Below are positions 46,050 to 55,154 of a stretch of 64,000 bases of DNA, piece after piece. Every line of letters starts with the position of its first letter. The first letter of the stretch is position 1. The stretch comes from an uncultured Eubacteriales bacterium. GTDB taxonomy: Bacteria; Bacillota; Clostridia; Lachnospirales; Lachnospiraceae. Both the position numbers and the translations under genes were made by a program. The notes under the pieces were generated by a model. That model did not search any database and was not told the origin of the DNA. It saw nothing but the letters and a program-made list of their open reading frames with translations. The stretch lies in the NCBI GenBank assembly GCA_949292785.1, contig CASFBK010000014.1, positions 1-64,000 on the forward strand. The letters run 5' to 3'.

Positions 46050-47327
46050 TTATTTTGTAAGTCTCATGATATCTTCAAAGAAATCAGGATAGGAGACCGT
46101 AACAATCTTTTCATCATCAAAGGTCGTAACACCATCTGCGTTAAGTCCTGCAATGGCAAATGACATAGCAATTCGGTGGTCCATGTGAGTTTGGATGCAG
46201 GTGCCGCGAAGGGGAGCGCCACCCTCGATTATCATACCATCATCCGTAGGGGTAATCTTACCATCCATAGCAGAAAGATTTTCGGTAACAACAGCAATCC
46301 GGTCCGATTCCTTTACCCGTAATTCCTGTGCGTCGGTAATCGTAGTGGTTCCTTCGGCAAAGGCTGCCATTACTGCAATAATAGGAATCTCGTCAATCAG
46401 AGTCGGAATTAAGTCGCCTCCAATGGAAGCACCGTGCAGCGAACTGCTTTTTACCAGAATATCAGCAACCGGTTCACCGGATACGGTTCTTTCATTCAAG
46501 AGTGTAAGGTTACCGCCCATGGCAAGGGCTGCCTGTATCATACCGTCTCTGGTAGGATTGATACCAACATTTTTAATCAAGATTTCCGAGTTTGGAGTAA
46601 TTAATCCTAACGCAATAAAGTATGCCGCAGAGGAAATATCTCCCGGAACCTGAATCTGTTGTCCTTTTAAGTACGGTTCCGGCTCAATCGAGGCAGTTGT
46701 ACCACAAGAAGTAACGTTGGCACCAAAGCCGGAGAGCATGAGTTCCGTATGATTACGTGACAGTACCGGTTCCGTCACGCTGGTTACGCCATCAGCATAT
46801 AATCCTGCAAGAAGCACCGCAGACTTTACCTGAGCAGAAGCAACCGGAGAATCATAGTGAATACCGTGCAGTTGTCCGCCGGAAACCGTAAAGGGAGCAC
46901 AGTCATTGTTATTCAGGCTCTTAAAGCGTGCGCCCATGGCAGAAAGAGGAGTAAAAATGCGCTTCATAGGGCGTTTCTGGATAGAAACGTCACCATTTAA
47001 GGTGCTCTCAAAGGGCTGCCCTGCAAGAATACCGGAAATCAGACGAGTTGTAGTACCACTGTTTCCAACATCCAGAACCTGTTTTGGGGCATGTAATCCG
47101 TGAAGTCCCTTTCCGTGAATCAAGATTTTATCCTGTTTGTTTTCGATTTCTATTCCAAGATTACGAAAACAGGAAATCGTAGAAAGACAGTCTGCCCCCT
47201 GAAGGAAGTTTGTAACCTCTGTTAATCCATCGGCAATAGCGCCGAACATAATAGAACGGTGGGAGATGGATTTGTCTCCCGGAACAGAAAGTTCTCCTTG
47301 AAATGTATAGTTATTTGTAATTTCCAT
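46050..47327 (-). CDS. aroA: 3-phosphoshikimate 1-carboxyvinyltransferase (EPSP synthase)
   Basis: 425 residues. It adds the enolpyruvyl group of PEP to shikimate-3-phosphate. Motifs are GDKSISHRSIMFGAIADG (N-terminal Lys and Ser/Arg substrate residues), DVGNSGTTTRLISGILAG, the LRVKESDRI block and DHRIAMSFAIAG. The loop that sets glyphosate sensitivity reads GNSGTT, without the GNAGTA form. It is the second gene of a two-gene minus-strand unit with tyrA, 11 bases apart. Confidence 0.96.
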   Translation of the reverse strand: MEITNNYTFQGELSVPGDKSISHRSIMFGAIADGLTEVTNFLQGADCLSTISCFRNLGIEIENKQDKILIHGKGLHGLHAPKQVLDVGNSGTTTRLISGILAGQPFESTLNGDVSIQKRPMKRIFTPLSAMGARFKSLNNNDCAPFTVSGGQLHGIHYDSPVASAQVKSAVLLAGLYADGVTSVTEPVLSRNHTELMLSGFGANVTSCGTTASIEPEPYLKGQQIQVPGDISSAAYFIALGLITPNSEILIKNVGINPTRDGMIQAALAMGGNLTLLNERTVSGEPVADILVKSSSLHGASIGGDLIPTLIDEIPIIAVMAAFAEGTTTITDAQELRVKESDRIAVVTENLSAMDGKITPTDDGMIIEGGAPLRGTCIQTHMDHRIAMSFAIAGLNADGVTTFDDEKIVTVSYPDFFEDIMRLTK

Positions 47328-47338
47328 ATAAACACCTC

Positions 47339-48436
47339 TTATCGTTCATAAACAGTGTAGTGATAATCACGAAGAAGTACCAGTGCTTTTTGTAAGGCAT
47401 CTTCCTCATAAAATTCAATATGTAACACACCGTCCTGAAATTCTCTGTTATGAATAATACCAATATTTTTGATATTGATATGGTTTTTCGCTAGTATAGT
47501 AGCAAGTGTTGCAATTCCGCCGGTCTCGTCTACCAGGTCACAGTAGACCTCGAAGATTTTCGGGATAGGTCCCGAGCTTTTCAGACTGAAAGAATCCCTA
47601 TAATCCTTAGCGGACTGGAAAAAATGAAAAAGCTCTGATTCATTTTGAATGGCAACTTCTTTTTTTATCGCTTCCAGAGCATCAATAAAGGAATTCAGAA
47701 GTCTAAGTATCTGTTTTTGATTCGTCAGACAGATTTCCTGCCACATTACCGGAGAAGAAGATGCAATTCTTGTAATATCTCGAAAACCGCCGGCAGCAAT
47801 GGTTTTCATGGTTTCCTCCGGGGTATCCAGCTCCTTTACCAGATTCACCAGGGTGGCCGCCAAAATATGGGGAAGATGACTAATAGCGGCAGTAACATAG
47901 TCGTGTTCCTCAGAATCCAATATCAGCGGAATGGCACCAAGGGAACGGATAAATTCCTGAAAATCTTTTACCAGTTCCGGGGAAGTCCGGCTGGTGGGGG
48001 TCAGGATGTAATATGCGTTTTCCAGTAAGTAGGAAGTGGCACTGGCATAGCCGCTTTTTTCAGAACCGGTCATGGGGTGACCGCCGATAAAATATGGCTC
48101 CATAGGGGTGCCTACTACATCTTGATGTATGGAAGCCTTAACGCTCCCAACATCTGTGATGATGCAGGTTTGACTTGCAAAGCTCGACAATTTTGCAAGA
48201 AATTCTGCATTTTTCTGTACAGGTGCGCATAAGAAAATATAGTGGCAGGAAGCAAAGTCATCACTTAACATATCATAAGATTTATGGATGGTTCCTTCCT
48301 CGACCGCAAGGGCAAGAGAAGCCTTATCAATATCATATGCTATTAAAGAAATTTCGGGGTATACCCGATGAATGGTCTTTGCAATAGCACCGCCAATTAA
48401 ACCAAGACCAATAAAACCGATTTTATCCGGCTGCAT
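47339..48436 (-). CDS. tyrA: Prephenate dehydrogenase with C-terminal ACT domain
   Basis: 365 residues. It converts prephenate to 4-hydroxyphenylpyruvate with NAD for tyrosine. The Rossmann motif is GFIGLGLIGGAIAKTI at the start; GGHPMTGSEKSGYASA and SHLPHILAATLV are family blocks. The last about 70 residues (IFEVYCDLVDETGGIATLATILA) are an ACT domain, likely for tyrosine feedback. I set the start at 48436 (MQPDKIG), with GGAGG upstream; the longer frame to 48538 runs through the promoter. Confidence 0.94.
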   Translation of the reverse strand: MQPDKIGFIGLGLIGGAIAKTIHRVYPEISLIAYDIDKASLALAVEEGTIHKSYDMLSDDFASCHYIFLCAPVQKNAEFLAKLSSFASQTCIITDVGSVKASIHQDVVGTPMEPYFIGGHPMTGSEKSGYASATSYLLENAYYILTPTSRTSPELVKDFQEFIRSLGAIPLILDSEEHDYVTAAISHLPHILAATLVNLVKELDTPEETMKTIAAGGFRDITRIASSSPVMWQEICLTNQKQILRLLNSFIDALEAIKKEVAIQNESELFHFFQSAKDYRDSFSLKSSGPIPKIFEVYCDLVDETGGIATLATILAKNHINIKNIGIIHNREFQDGVLHIEFYEEDALQKALVLLRDYHYTVYER

Positions 48437-48491
48437 AATTATTTCCTCCAAGTCAGTGCAAATATGTAAATAAAATTTTTCATAATTGTAC

Positions 48492-48542
48492 TTATCATAA
48501 GTGATAAAAAAGAAAAAGTCAACACTTTGACACTTCAAAGTG
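48492..48542 (-). promoter_or_regulatory. tyrA-aroA promoter with two palindromes
   Basis: Minus strand: TTGACT (48522-48517), 17 bases, TATGAT (48499-48494). TTATCA/TGATAA (48492-48507) overlaps the -10, and a perfect CACTTTGA/TCAAAGTG (48523-48542) abuts the -35. Such placement suits a repressor or activator of aromatic amino acid synthesis. Confidence 0.55.
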
Positions 48543-48658
48543 AAAAAGTATCATGTGAATTTTGTGTGTTATTTGCAAAACAAAAAAAGAAAAGTATACA
48601 ATATTTTTAATAAAATAAAAAATAAAACAAAATAAATTAGAAAAAATGAACAAAATAG

Positions 48659-48687
48659 TTGAAAATATAAGAACAATTTAGTAAAAT
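48659..48687 (+). promoter_or_regulatory. Promoter of the EF-G-like gene
   Basis: TTGAAA (48659-48664), 17 bases, TAAAAT (48682-48687), inside a very AT-rich stretch (48543-48710) that otherwise shows no feature. Confidence 0.55.
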
Positions 48688-48727
48688 ATATACATCATAT
48701 AAAAATATTAGCATTGGGGGAATTGAC

Positions 48728-50818
48728 ATGAACGTTTACACAACAGACAAGATAAGAAACATAGCCCTTCTGGGACATGGCGGATGCGGAAAGACCACAT
48801 TGGTTGAAGCAATGGCTTATCTTTCCGGTATGACCACAAGAATGGGAAAAGTAAGCGACGGTAATACCATCAGCGACTATGATAAAGAAGAAATCAAACG
48901 TCATTTTTCCATTAATACAACGGTAGTTCCAATTATTTGGGAAGACACCAAAATTAATGTTCTGGATACCCCGGGATATTTTGGCTTTGTAGGGGAAGTG
49001 GAGGAAGCTGTCAGTGTGGTAGATGCAGCCGTGATTGTAGTATCCGGGAAGAACGGAATTGAAGTAGGCACACAGAAAGCATGGGATATTTGTGAAAAAT
49101 ATAAGATACCAAGAATGTTTTTCGTGACAGAAATGGATGATGATAATGCGAGCTTTCGACAGGTGGTAGAGGACTTGCAGGAGATGTATGGAAAGCGGAT
49201 TGCACCGTTCCATCTTCCTATCCGTGAAAACGAAAAGTTTGTCGGTTATGTAAACGTGGTGGCACAGACCGGAAATCGTTGGAATGAGAAAGGAGAAGTG
49301 GAGGATACACCGATTCCTGATTATTCCAAACCAAATCTGGAAATCTGCAGGGAAGCATTGATGGAGGCAGTAGCAGAAACCAGTGAAGAGTTTATGGACC
49401 GGTATTTTGCAGGAGAAGAATTTTCCGAATTTGAAATTCGTACCGCACTGCGAAACAATGTGGCAGATGGCAGCATTGTTCCCATTTCCATGGGCTCCAG
49501 CGTTATGGCACAGGGCGTGTATACATTATTAGATGATGTGCTCAAGTATCTCCCAAGTCCGGAAAAACGCTCCTGTAAAGGGGTAAATATGAAGACGAAT
49601 GAAGTCTTTGACGGCGACTATGATATTGGAAAGCCGAAGAGTGCATATATTTTTAAGACCATTGTAGACCCCTTTATCGGAAAATATTCTCTTATTAAAG
49701 TGAATTCCGGTGTATTAAAGACCGATGATGTATTATACAATTCCGAAAAGGATATGGAAGATAAAATCGGAAAAATCTATGTGCTGTGCGGAAATAAGCC
49801 TACGGAGGTGCCAGAGCTGCATGCAGGAGATATCGGTGCGCTGGCAAAGCTTTCTAAGGTCGGAACCAGAGATACCCTTTCTACGAAAGCAGCTCCGGTA
49901 ATGTATGGAAAGACACAGATTTCCACACCTTATACGTATATGAGATATAAGGCAAAAAATAAGGGAGATGAAGATAAGATTTCCCAGGCATTACAGAAGC
50001 TGATGCAGGAAGATTTGACCCTTCGGGTAGAAAATGACAGCGCCAATGGTCAGACCTTGATTTATGGTATTGGCGACCAGCACTTAGAAGTAGTGGTAAG
50101 CAAGCTGTTAGAACGTTATAAAGTAGAAATCGAGCTGAGCCGTCCGAAGATTGCGTTTCGTGAAACCATTCGTAAAAAAGCCGATGTGGAATACAAATAT
50201 AAGAAACAGTCCGGCGGACACGGACAGTACGGTCATGTAAAAATGACGTTTGAGCCAAGTGGAGATTTAGAGGAACCGTATGTATTTGAACAGCAGGTAG
50301 TAGGCGGAGCAGTTCCGAAAAATTATTTCCCGGCAGTAGAAAAGGGGCTTCAGGAATCTGTATTAAAGGGACCGATGGCAGCCTATCCGGTAGTAGGAAT
50401 CAAAGCCGTATTGTACGATGGCTCCTATCATCCGGTTGATTCCTCTGAAATGGCATTTAAGATGGCGACGATTCAGGCGTTCAAAAAGGGAATCATGGAG
50501 GCTTCTCCTGTTTTACTTGAGCCCATCGCAACTCTGAAGGTAATCGTACCGGATAAATATACCGGAGATGTAATGGGAGACTTAAATAAGCGTCGTGGCA
50601 GAGTGCTTGGAATGAATCCGTCAGATAGTGGAAAGACAGAGATTACTGCTGATGTGCCATATATGGAATTGTATGGATACATGACAGACTTACGTTCCAT
50701 GACGGGAGGAAGCGGCGTATTCTCCTATGAATTTGCCAGATACGAGCAGACGCCAAGCGATATTCAGGAAAAAGAAGTGGCAGCCAGAGCAAATAAGTTA
50801 GAGAAGGAAGAAGGATAA
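48728..50818 (+). CDS. fusA: EF-G-like translation GTPase (EF-G2 type)
   Basis: 696 residues with all five EF-G domains by length. The GTPase motifs depart from the housekeeping EF-G: the P-loop is GHGGCGKTT instead of AHIDAGKTT, G3 is DTPGYFGFVGEV instead of DTPGHVDFT, and NKMD is replaced by TEMDDDNA. This is the pattern of the EF-G2 or EF-G-like group, whose members are often not essential and whose exact role is unclear. The C-terminal part has KKQSGGHGQYGHV and VPDKYTGDVMGDLNKRRGRVLGM, as in EF-G domains IV-V. It stands away from ribosomal protein genes, which also argues against the main EF-G. Confidence 0.85.
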   Translation: MNVYTTDKIRNIALLGHGGCGKTTLVEAMAYLSGMTTRMGKVSDGNTISDYDKEEIKRHFSINTTVVPIIWEDTKINVLDTPGYFGFVGEVEEAVSVVDAAVIVVSGKNGIEVGTQKAWDICEKYKIPRMFFVTEMDDDNASFRQVVEDLQEMYGKRIAPFHLPIRENEKFVGYVNVVAQTGNRWNEKGEVEDTPIPDYSKPNLEICREALMEAVAETSEEFMDRYFAGEEFSEFEIRTALRNNVADGSIVPISMGSSVMAQGVYTLLDDVLKYLPSPEKRSCKGVNMKTNEVFDGDYDIGKPKSAYIFKTIVDPFIGKYSLIKVNSGVLKTDDVLYNSEKDMEDKIGKIYVLCGNKPTEVPELHAGDIGALAKLSKVGTRDTLSTKAAPVMYGKTQISTPYTYMRYKAKNKGDEDKISQALQKLMQEDLTLRVENDSANGQTLIYGIGDQHLEVVVSKLLERYKVEIELSRPKIAFRETIRKKADVEYKYKKQSGGHGQYGHVKMTFEPSGDLEEPYVFEQQVVGGAVPKNYFPAVEKGLQESVLKGPMAAYPVVGIKAVLYDGSYHPVDSSEMAFKMATIQAFKKGIMEASPVLLEPIATLKVIVPDKYTGDVMGDLNKRRGRVLGMNPSDSGKTEITADVPYMELYGYMTDLRSMTGGSGVFSYEFARYEQTPSDIQEKEVAARANKLEKEEG

Positions 50819-50830
50819 TCGAATAAAGGT

Positions 50831-50868
50831 AAAATCCCCGCAGAAAAGATAAGTTTTGCGGGGATTTT
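50831..50868. terminator. Terminator after the EF-G-like gene, probably bidirectional
   Basis: AAATCCCCGCA pairs with TGCGGGGATTT, with an A-rich left flank and a T-run on the right. It is shared with the convergent sodC. Confidence 0.85.
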
Positions 50869-50880
50869 AAATGTAATGGA

Positions 50881-51405
50881 TTATTGTTTAGAATTGGTGA
50901 TGACCCCGCAGGCAATCATGGCTCCGGAGTTTCCGGAAGGCTGGGTATGAAAATCATCAGGATTTTCATGTATGATGACAGTTCTGCCAATGATTTCTGA
51001 AAGGGAGAATCTCTCCGTATAATACAGCATCCACGCAAAACCATTGCTGGCAAACAACGGCGGCATATCTCCGGCGTGTTCCGGGTGCTGGCAGGAATGA
51101 GGGTTAAAGTGTGTTCCGGCATTGGCAAAGGGCTCCGTATCGGTGCCGGTGCAGCTTTCGCCCTCATGAATATGAAAACCATGGATGTAAGGCGCGCAGG
51201 GATTGGTGCCGGAGGGCAGACCATAGATTTCTGCATTTACGAGAATGCCGTTTCTTACAGTGTAAAAGCGTACTATTCCGGAAATAGAGGAAAAGTTCGG
51301 GGCACCGCTTATCCTTGCATGAGCTTCCGGCATCTGGTATAGTACGGTTTCTAAAAAGGATAGTCCCGGATTTTCGTAGGAGTCAGTATTTGGATTTGTT
51401 GTCAT
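50881..51405 (-). CDS. sodC: Cu/Zn superoxide dismutase family protein, no signal peptide
   Basis: 174 residues. The metal ligands of SodC are all in place: HGFHIHEG (two copper His), AGTHFNP (bridging His), the His and Asp of CQHPEHAGDMP (zinc), and VIIHENPDDFHTQPSGNSG (last copper His). Cys residues in GESCTG and MIACGVI can form the usual disulfide. Unlike most bacterial SodC there is no signal peptide; the start MTTNPNTDS is polar and has GGAG upstream (51405). The enzyme would therefore work in the cytoplasm. A TTGACA (51465-51460) lies upstream on the minus strand. Confidence 0.9.
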   Translation of the reverse strand: MTTNPNTDSYENPGLSFLETVLYQMPEAHARISGAPNFSSISGIVRFYTVRNGILVNAEIYGLPSGTNPCAPYIHGFHIHEGESCTGTDTEPFANAGTHFNPHSCQHPEHAGDMPPLFASNGFAWMLYYTERFSLSEIIGRTVIIHENPDDFHTQPSGNSGAMIACGVITNSKQ

Positions 51406-51495
51406 AGGAATCTCCAAAAAAGATTGTTCGGTGTAATATATGCTACTAGGAGAGAAAAGTGTCAAAAGATTATAGGAATCTGTGTATGAAATTAT

Positions 51496-51624
51496 ATGTC
51501 AAAAGCCCACATCGCAGTTGCGATGCGGGAATACTGCACGGAAATTGCATCTGGAAAACAAGTTTTCCGAGTGCAATTTCGGGCAGTTTGTCCATGCTGC
51601 TATTGCAGCATGACCTTTTGACAT
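51496..51624. repeat. Cloverleaf-like palindromic element, 129 bases
   Basis: Outer arms ATGTCAAAAG and CTTTTGACAT close the element exactly. Inside are three hairpins: CATCGCA/TGCGATG (from about 51510), a long arm from ACTGC to GCAGT containing GAAATTGCA..GGAAAAC paired with GTTTTCC..TGCAATTTC (51533-51587), and CATGCTGC/GCAGCATG (from about 51593). No gene fits here. It lies between divergent sodC and leuS. It may be a MITE or repeat family member, or a structured RNA. Confidence 0.7.
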
Positions 51625-51680
51625 TGATTTATGATACCTGTGACCGTCTATTTTCCGATGCCATCTTCTGACACTTTCTC

Positions 51681-51708
51681 TTGACAAATTTACCCCTTGT
51701 GATAAAAT
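51681..51708 (+). promoter_or_regulatory. Promoter of leuS
   Basis: TTGACA (51681-51686), 16 bases, TAAAAT (51703-51708). The leader to the ATG at 51783 is only about 70 bases and has no T-box. Confidence 0.6.
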
Positions 51709-51782
51709 TTTAAAAGTATAGGTGTATACATAAAAGGATTGAAAAAGATTGGCTGTTGAGCCAAATTTAGGAGGAATAGAAA

Positions 51783-54191
51783 ATGGCAGCACCATATAAT
51801 CACAGAGCCGTAGAAGAAAAATGGCAGAAAGTCTGGGACGAAGAAAAGGCATTTGCAGCAACCGATGATTATTCAAAGCCGAAATATTATGCGTTGGTAG
51901 AGTTCCCATATCCATCCGGACAGGGACTTCATGTAGGACATCCAAGACCGTATACCGCACTTGATATTGTGGCAAGAAAGAGAAGAATGCAGGGATACAA
52001 TGTATTATATCCAATGGGATGGGATGCATTTGGACTGCCTACAGAGAATTACGCTATCAAGAATAAGATTCACCCCAAGATTGTAACCAAGAATAACGTA
52101 GGAAGATTTAAGAACCAGTTACATTCTCTTGGATACTCTTTTGACTGGGACCGTGAAATCAATACCACAGACCCGGAATATTATAAATGGACACAGTGGA
52201 TTTTCTTAAAATTATTTAAAGAAGGACTTGCCTATAAGACAGAAATGCCAATTAACTGGTGTACTTCCTGTAAGGTGGGACTTGCTAACGAAGAAGTAGT
52301 AAACGGTGTGTGTGAACGATGCGGCGCACCTGTTGTAAGAAAAGTAAAGAGTCAGTGGATGCTCAAGATTACAGAATATGCAGATAAGCTTCTGGAAGGC
52401 TTGAATGATGTTGATTATATCGAAAGAGTTAAGGTCTCCCAGAAAAACTGGATTGGAAAGAGTCAGGGAGCAGAGGTTGATTTTCAGATTGCCGGAAAGG
52501 AAGATAAGCTTACTGTTTATACCACCAGACCGGACACCTTATTTGGAGCAACTTATATGGTTGTTTCTCCGGAACATCCTGTTTTGGATAAATATAAGGA
52601 TGAGATTAAGAACTGGGATGAAGTAGTTGCATACCGGGAACAGGCTGCCAGAAAGTCTGATTTTGAACGTTCTGAGCTTGCAAAAGAAAAGACCGGTGTA
52701 GAAATCGACGGCTTAAAAGCAGTTGATCCGGTAAATGACAAAGAGATTCCTATCTGGGTGTCTGACTATGTATTGATGAGCTATGGAACCGGAGCGATTA
52801 TGGCTGTTCCGGCGCACGATACCAGAGACTGGGAATTTGCCAAGAAGTTTAACCTGCCGATTATTGAAGTAGTAGCCGGTGGTGAAAATGTACAGGAAGA
52901 AGCCTACACTGATGTTGCTACCGGTAAATTAGTAAATTCAGGATTCTTAGACGGACTGGAAGTAGCGGAAGCAAAGAAAAAGATAATTGAATTTTTAGAA
53001 GAAAAAGGAATTGGAAAAGGAAAGACTAACTTTAAGTTAAGAGACTGGGTATTCTCCCGCCAGCGTTACTGGGGAGAACCGATTCCGATTGTAAAATGTG
53101 ATAAATGCGGTTATGTGCCGATTCCGGAAAGTGAACTTCCACTGGAACTTCCGGAAGTAGAAAGCTATATGCCTACCGATAACGGAGAATCTCCATTGGC
53201 AGCCATGGATGAATGGGTAAACACTACATGTCCATGTTGTGGTGGTCCTGCGAAGAGAGAAACAGATACCATGCCGCAGTGGGCAGGTTCTTCCTGGTAT
53301 TTCCTTCGTTACACGGACCCGCATAATACAGAGGCTTTAGCAAGTCCGGAAGCGTTAAAATACTGGCTGCCGGTTGACTGGTACAATGGCGGTATGGAAC
53401 ATACCACCCTGCATTTACTGTATTCACGATTCTGGCATAAGTTCCTGTATGACCAGAAGGTAGTCCCGACACCGGAACCATATCAGAAGAGAACGTCTCA
53501 TGGAATGATTTTGGGCGAAAATGGTGAGAAGATGTCAAAGTCCAGAGGAAATGTGGTAAATCCTGACGATATCGTAATGGATTATGGCGCAGATACCCTT
53601 CGTACTTATGAGATGTTCATCGGAGCCTTTGATTTAAGCGCCTCCTGGTCTGAAAACGGTGTAAAGGGTTGCAGAAGATTCTTAGAACGTGTATGGAAGC
53701 TGCAGGATGTTTTAGTGGATGGTGATGCCTACAGTGAAGAGTTTGAGACAAAGATGCATCAGCTGATTAAGAAGGTAAGTTCTGATTATGAGAACTTAAA
53801 ATACAATACAGCCATTGCAGCGTTGATGTCTATTTTAAATGATTTCTCAAAGGCAGGAAAGATTAACCGTGCAGAGTTTAAGACATTCTTACTGTTATTA
53901 AATCCGGTAGCGCCTCACATGACAGAAGAGTTGTGGTCTATCTGCGGATACGAAGGAAGAGTATATCAGAATACATGGCCGGAGTATGAGGAAGCAAAGA
54001 CGGTAGAAAATACCGTAGAAATTGCAGTACAGTTGAATGGAAAGACAAAGACAACCATTACTGTTTCGGTAGATGTAGACAAAGATACTGCCATCGCAGC
54101 AGGAAAAGAAGCTTTGGGAGATAAGCTGACCGGAAATATTATAAAGGAAATCTATGTTCCGGGCAGAATTATCAATATTGTTGCAAAATAA
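51783..54191 (+). CDS. leuS: Leucyl-tRNA synthetase
   Basis: 802 residues, the normal bacterial length. Class I signatures are [21 protein letters not shown] (HIGH site as HVGH) and MSKSRGN for KMSKS. The CP1 editing domain carries [15 protein letters not shown] and [20 protein letters not shown]. There are Cys pairs for zinc in CTSCKVG, CERCGAP, CDKCGY and CPCCGG. The anticodon-binding domain and a C-terminal domain complete it. AGGAGG precedes the ATG. Confidence 0.97.
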   Translation: MAAPYNHRAVEEKWQKVWDEEKAFAATDDYSKPKYYALVEFPYPSGQGLHVGHPRPYTALDIVARKRRMQGYNVLYPMGWDAFGLPTENYAIKNKIHPKIVTKNNVGRFKNQLHSLGYSFDWDREINTTDPEYYKWTQWIFLKLFKEGLAYKTEMPINWCTSCKVGLANEEVVNGVCERCGAPVVRKVKSQWMLKITEYADKLLEGLNDVDYIERVKVSQKNWIGKSQGAEVDFQIAGKEDKLTVYTTRPDTLFGATYMVVSPEHPVLDKYKDEIKNWDEVVAYREQAARKSDFERSELAKEKTGVEIDGLKAVDPVNDKEIPIWVSDYVLMSYGTGAIMAVPAHDTRDWEFAKKFNLPIIEVVAGGENVQEEAYTDVATGKLVNSGFLDGLEVAEAKKKIIEFLEEKGIGKGKTNFKLRDWVFSRQRYWGEPIPIVKCDKCGYVPIPESELPLELPEVESYMPTDNGESPLAAMDEWVNTTCPCCGGPAKRETDTMPQWAGSSWYFLRYTDPHNTEALASPEALKYWLPVDWYNGGMEHTTLHLLYSRFWHKFLYDQKVVPTPEPYQKRTSHGMILGENGEKMSKSRGNVVNPDDIVMDYGADTLRTYEMFIGAFDLSASWSENGVKGCRRFLERVWKLQDVLVDGDAYSEEFETKMHQLIKKVSSDYENLKYNTAIAALMSILNDFSKAGKINRAEFKTFLLLLNPVAPHMTEELWSICGYEGRVYQNTWPEYEEAKTVENTVEIAVQLNGKTKTTITVSVDVDKDTAIAAGKEALGDKLTGNIIKEIYVPGRIINIVAK

Positions 54192-54222
54192 AAGGTTCTG
54201 TAAAAGAGAATAGCAATACCAT

Positions 54223-54259
54223 AAAAGGACTGCGGCAGGATGATGCCGTAGTCCTTTTT
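54223..54259. terminator. Bidirectional terminator after leuS
   Basis: AAAAGGACTGCGGCA pairs with TGCCGTAGTCCTTTT (one mismatch), with A/T tails on both sides. It also ends the small minus-strand genes. Confidence 0.85.
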
Positions 54260-54269
54260 GAATGTACAA

Positions 54270-54551
54270 TTAACGTTTCATATTTTTCATCATCTGCATT
54301 AACAAATCTACTTTTTTCTGCTCTTGTGGCGGCATACTCTGTTTTAAAACTTCAATAATCATATCCCGTTCGCCGGAAGAAAAATTTACGCCCTCCTTCT
54401 GGGCGGTCTCTGAAGCGTTTTTTAAGGAGGCTGCCATTTCCTGCGGACTTCCGGTGGAAGCGTTATTCTGAGCAAGCTCCATTAAGAGCGCGAGTTTTTC
54501 GGGTGAAATGTTTTTAAGCTGTGGGTTATTTAATAAATCGGCTGGGTTCAT
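54270..54551 (-). CDS. Small helical protein of unknown function
   Basis: 93 residues, almost all helical by pattern, with many Met and Gln. No signal peptide or membrane helix. The end MPPQEQKKVDLLMQMMKNMK resembles the LNPSRQKDMAMLVKFMELQ stretch of the next gene upstream, so the two may be related or fold alike. It is the second gene of a two-gene unit, 20 bases after its partner. Real by its ribosome site (AAAGGAG) and codon use. I do not recognise the family. Confidence 0.7.
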   Translation of the reverse strand: MNPADLLNNPQLKNISPEKLALLMELAQNNASTGSPQEMAASLKNASETAQKEGVNFSSGERDMIIEVLKQSMPPQEQKKVDLLMQMMKNMKR

Positions 54552-54571
54552 ATTACTCCTTTCTGGATGGG

Positions 54572-54889
54572 TTATTGTGAGAATAATGTTTCATAAGTAG
54601 AAAACATCTGCACAAAGTTAATAAGGTTGTCAACGGTTTCTTTTTCATAATCGTTGCAGTAGTCACGGATTGCATTCAGCATCTGCACCGGACGTTCTTC
54701 GTCAGAGCTGTCTTCCGAGCACATACGCAGATTATTTACAGGATTTTGAAATAGTGCCATAGTGCGTTGTAATTCCATGAATTTTACCAGCATGGCCATG
54801 TCTTTCTGACGGGAAGGATTTAGATAGGGAAGCGCAGATTTTATCATTTGAAGATGTTTATCCTGAATCAGTGCATCAAGGTTTTCCAT
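54572..54889 (-). CDS. Small helical protein of unknown function
   Basis: 105 residues, helical, acidic in the middle (SEDSSDEERP), soluble. It shares a P..xQK....L..FM-type stretch with the downstream gene. GGTGATGA lies before the ATG. The upstream DNA has a SigE-like promoter on the minus strand (ATA at 54942-54940, 16 bases, CATAAATTA at 54923-54915), which hints at expression in the mother cell during sporulation. The family is not recognised. Confidence 0.7.
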   Translation of the reverse strand: MENLDALIQDKHLQMIKSALPYLNPSRQKDMAMLVKFMELQRTMALFQNPVNNLRMCSEDSSDEERPVQMLNAIRDYCNDYEKETVDNLINFVQMFSTYETLFSQ

Positions 54890-54914
54890 TTAATATCATC
54901 ACCATTTTTTATTT

Positions 54915-54970
54915 TAATTTATGAAGAAAAGGCGGGAGATATAACCAGCTTTTGGAAAAAGCATATATTA
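54915..54970. promoter_or_regulatory. Back-to-back sporulation-type promoter-like sequences
   Basis: Minus strand: ATA, 16 bases, CATAAATTA (54942 to 54915), close to the SigE pattern ATA-N16-CATACANT. Plus strand: AC (54944-54945), 16 bases, CATATATTA (54962-54970), matching the SigK pattern AC-N16-CATANNNTA. The plus-strand one would leave a very short leader before the ATG at 54990. AT-rich DNA can produce such matches by chance. Confidence 0.35.
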
Positions 54971-54989
54971 GTAATGGAGGTGAAAAATT

Positions 54990-55115
54990 ATGGGTAGATT
55001 AATTATAGATGGTAATAGCGTATATGAGATTGATGAGGAGTGTATTCGGAGAAAGGAAAAAAAGAAGCAAGGGAAAAAAGAAGGAGAGAGGCAGAAAAAA
55101 GAAAAGAAACAATAA
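54990..55115 (+). CDS. 41-residue basic protein
   Basis: Encodes MGRLIIDGNSVYEIDEECIR followed by a Lys/Glu/Gln-rich, strongly basic tail of 21 residues. A clear GGAGG sits 9 bases before the ATG, and a terminator follows immediately, so it is a complete small transcription unit. It is convergent with the Cys-rich gene. I know no function. The N-terminal 20 residues look constrained, whereas the tail is low complexity. Confidence 0.65.
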   Translation: MGRLIIDGNSVYEIDEECIRRKEKKKQGKKEGERQKKEKKQ

Positions 55116-55116
55116 G

Positions 55117-55143
55117 AAAAACCCGGGATTCCCGGGTTTTTCT
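55117..55143. terminator. Bidirectional terminator between two small convergent genes
   Basis: AAAACCCGGGA pairs with TCCCGGGTTTT with almost no loop, flanked by A- and T-runs. Confidence 0.85.
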
Positions 55144-55154
55144 TTAAAATTTGA

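Noticed and set aside
48728..50818. Tetracycline-resistance ribosomal protection protein
   Set aside because: Length is similar, but the C-terminal motifs and overall pattern follow EF-G/EF-G2 and the context shows no resistance element.
51721..51782. T-box in front of leuS
   Set aside because: The leader is only about 70 bases and lacks the GGTGG-type T-box and a terminator hairpin.
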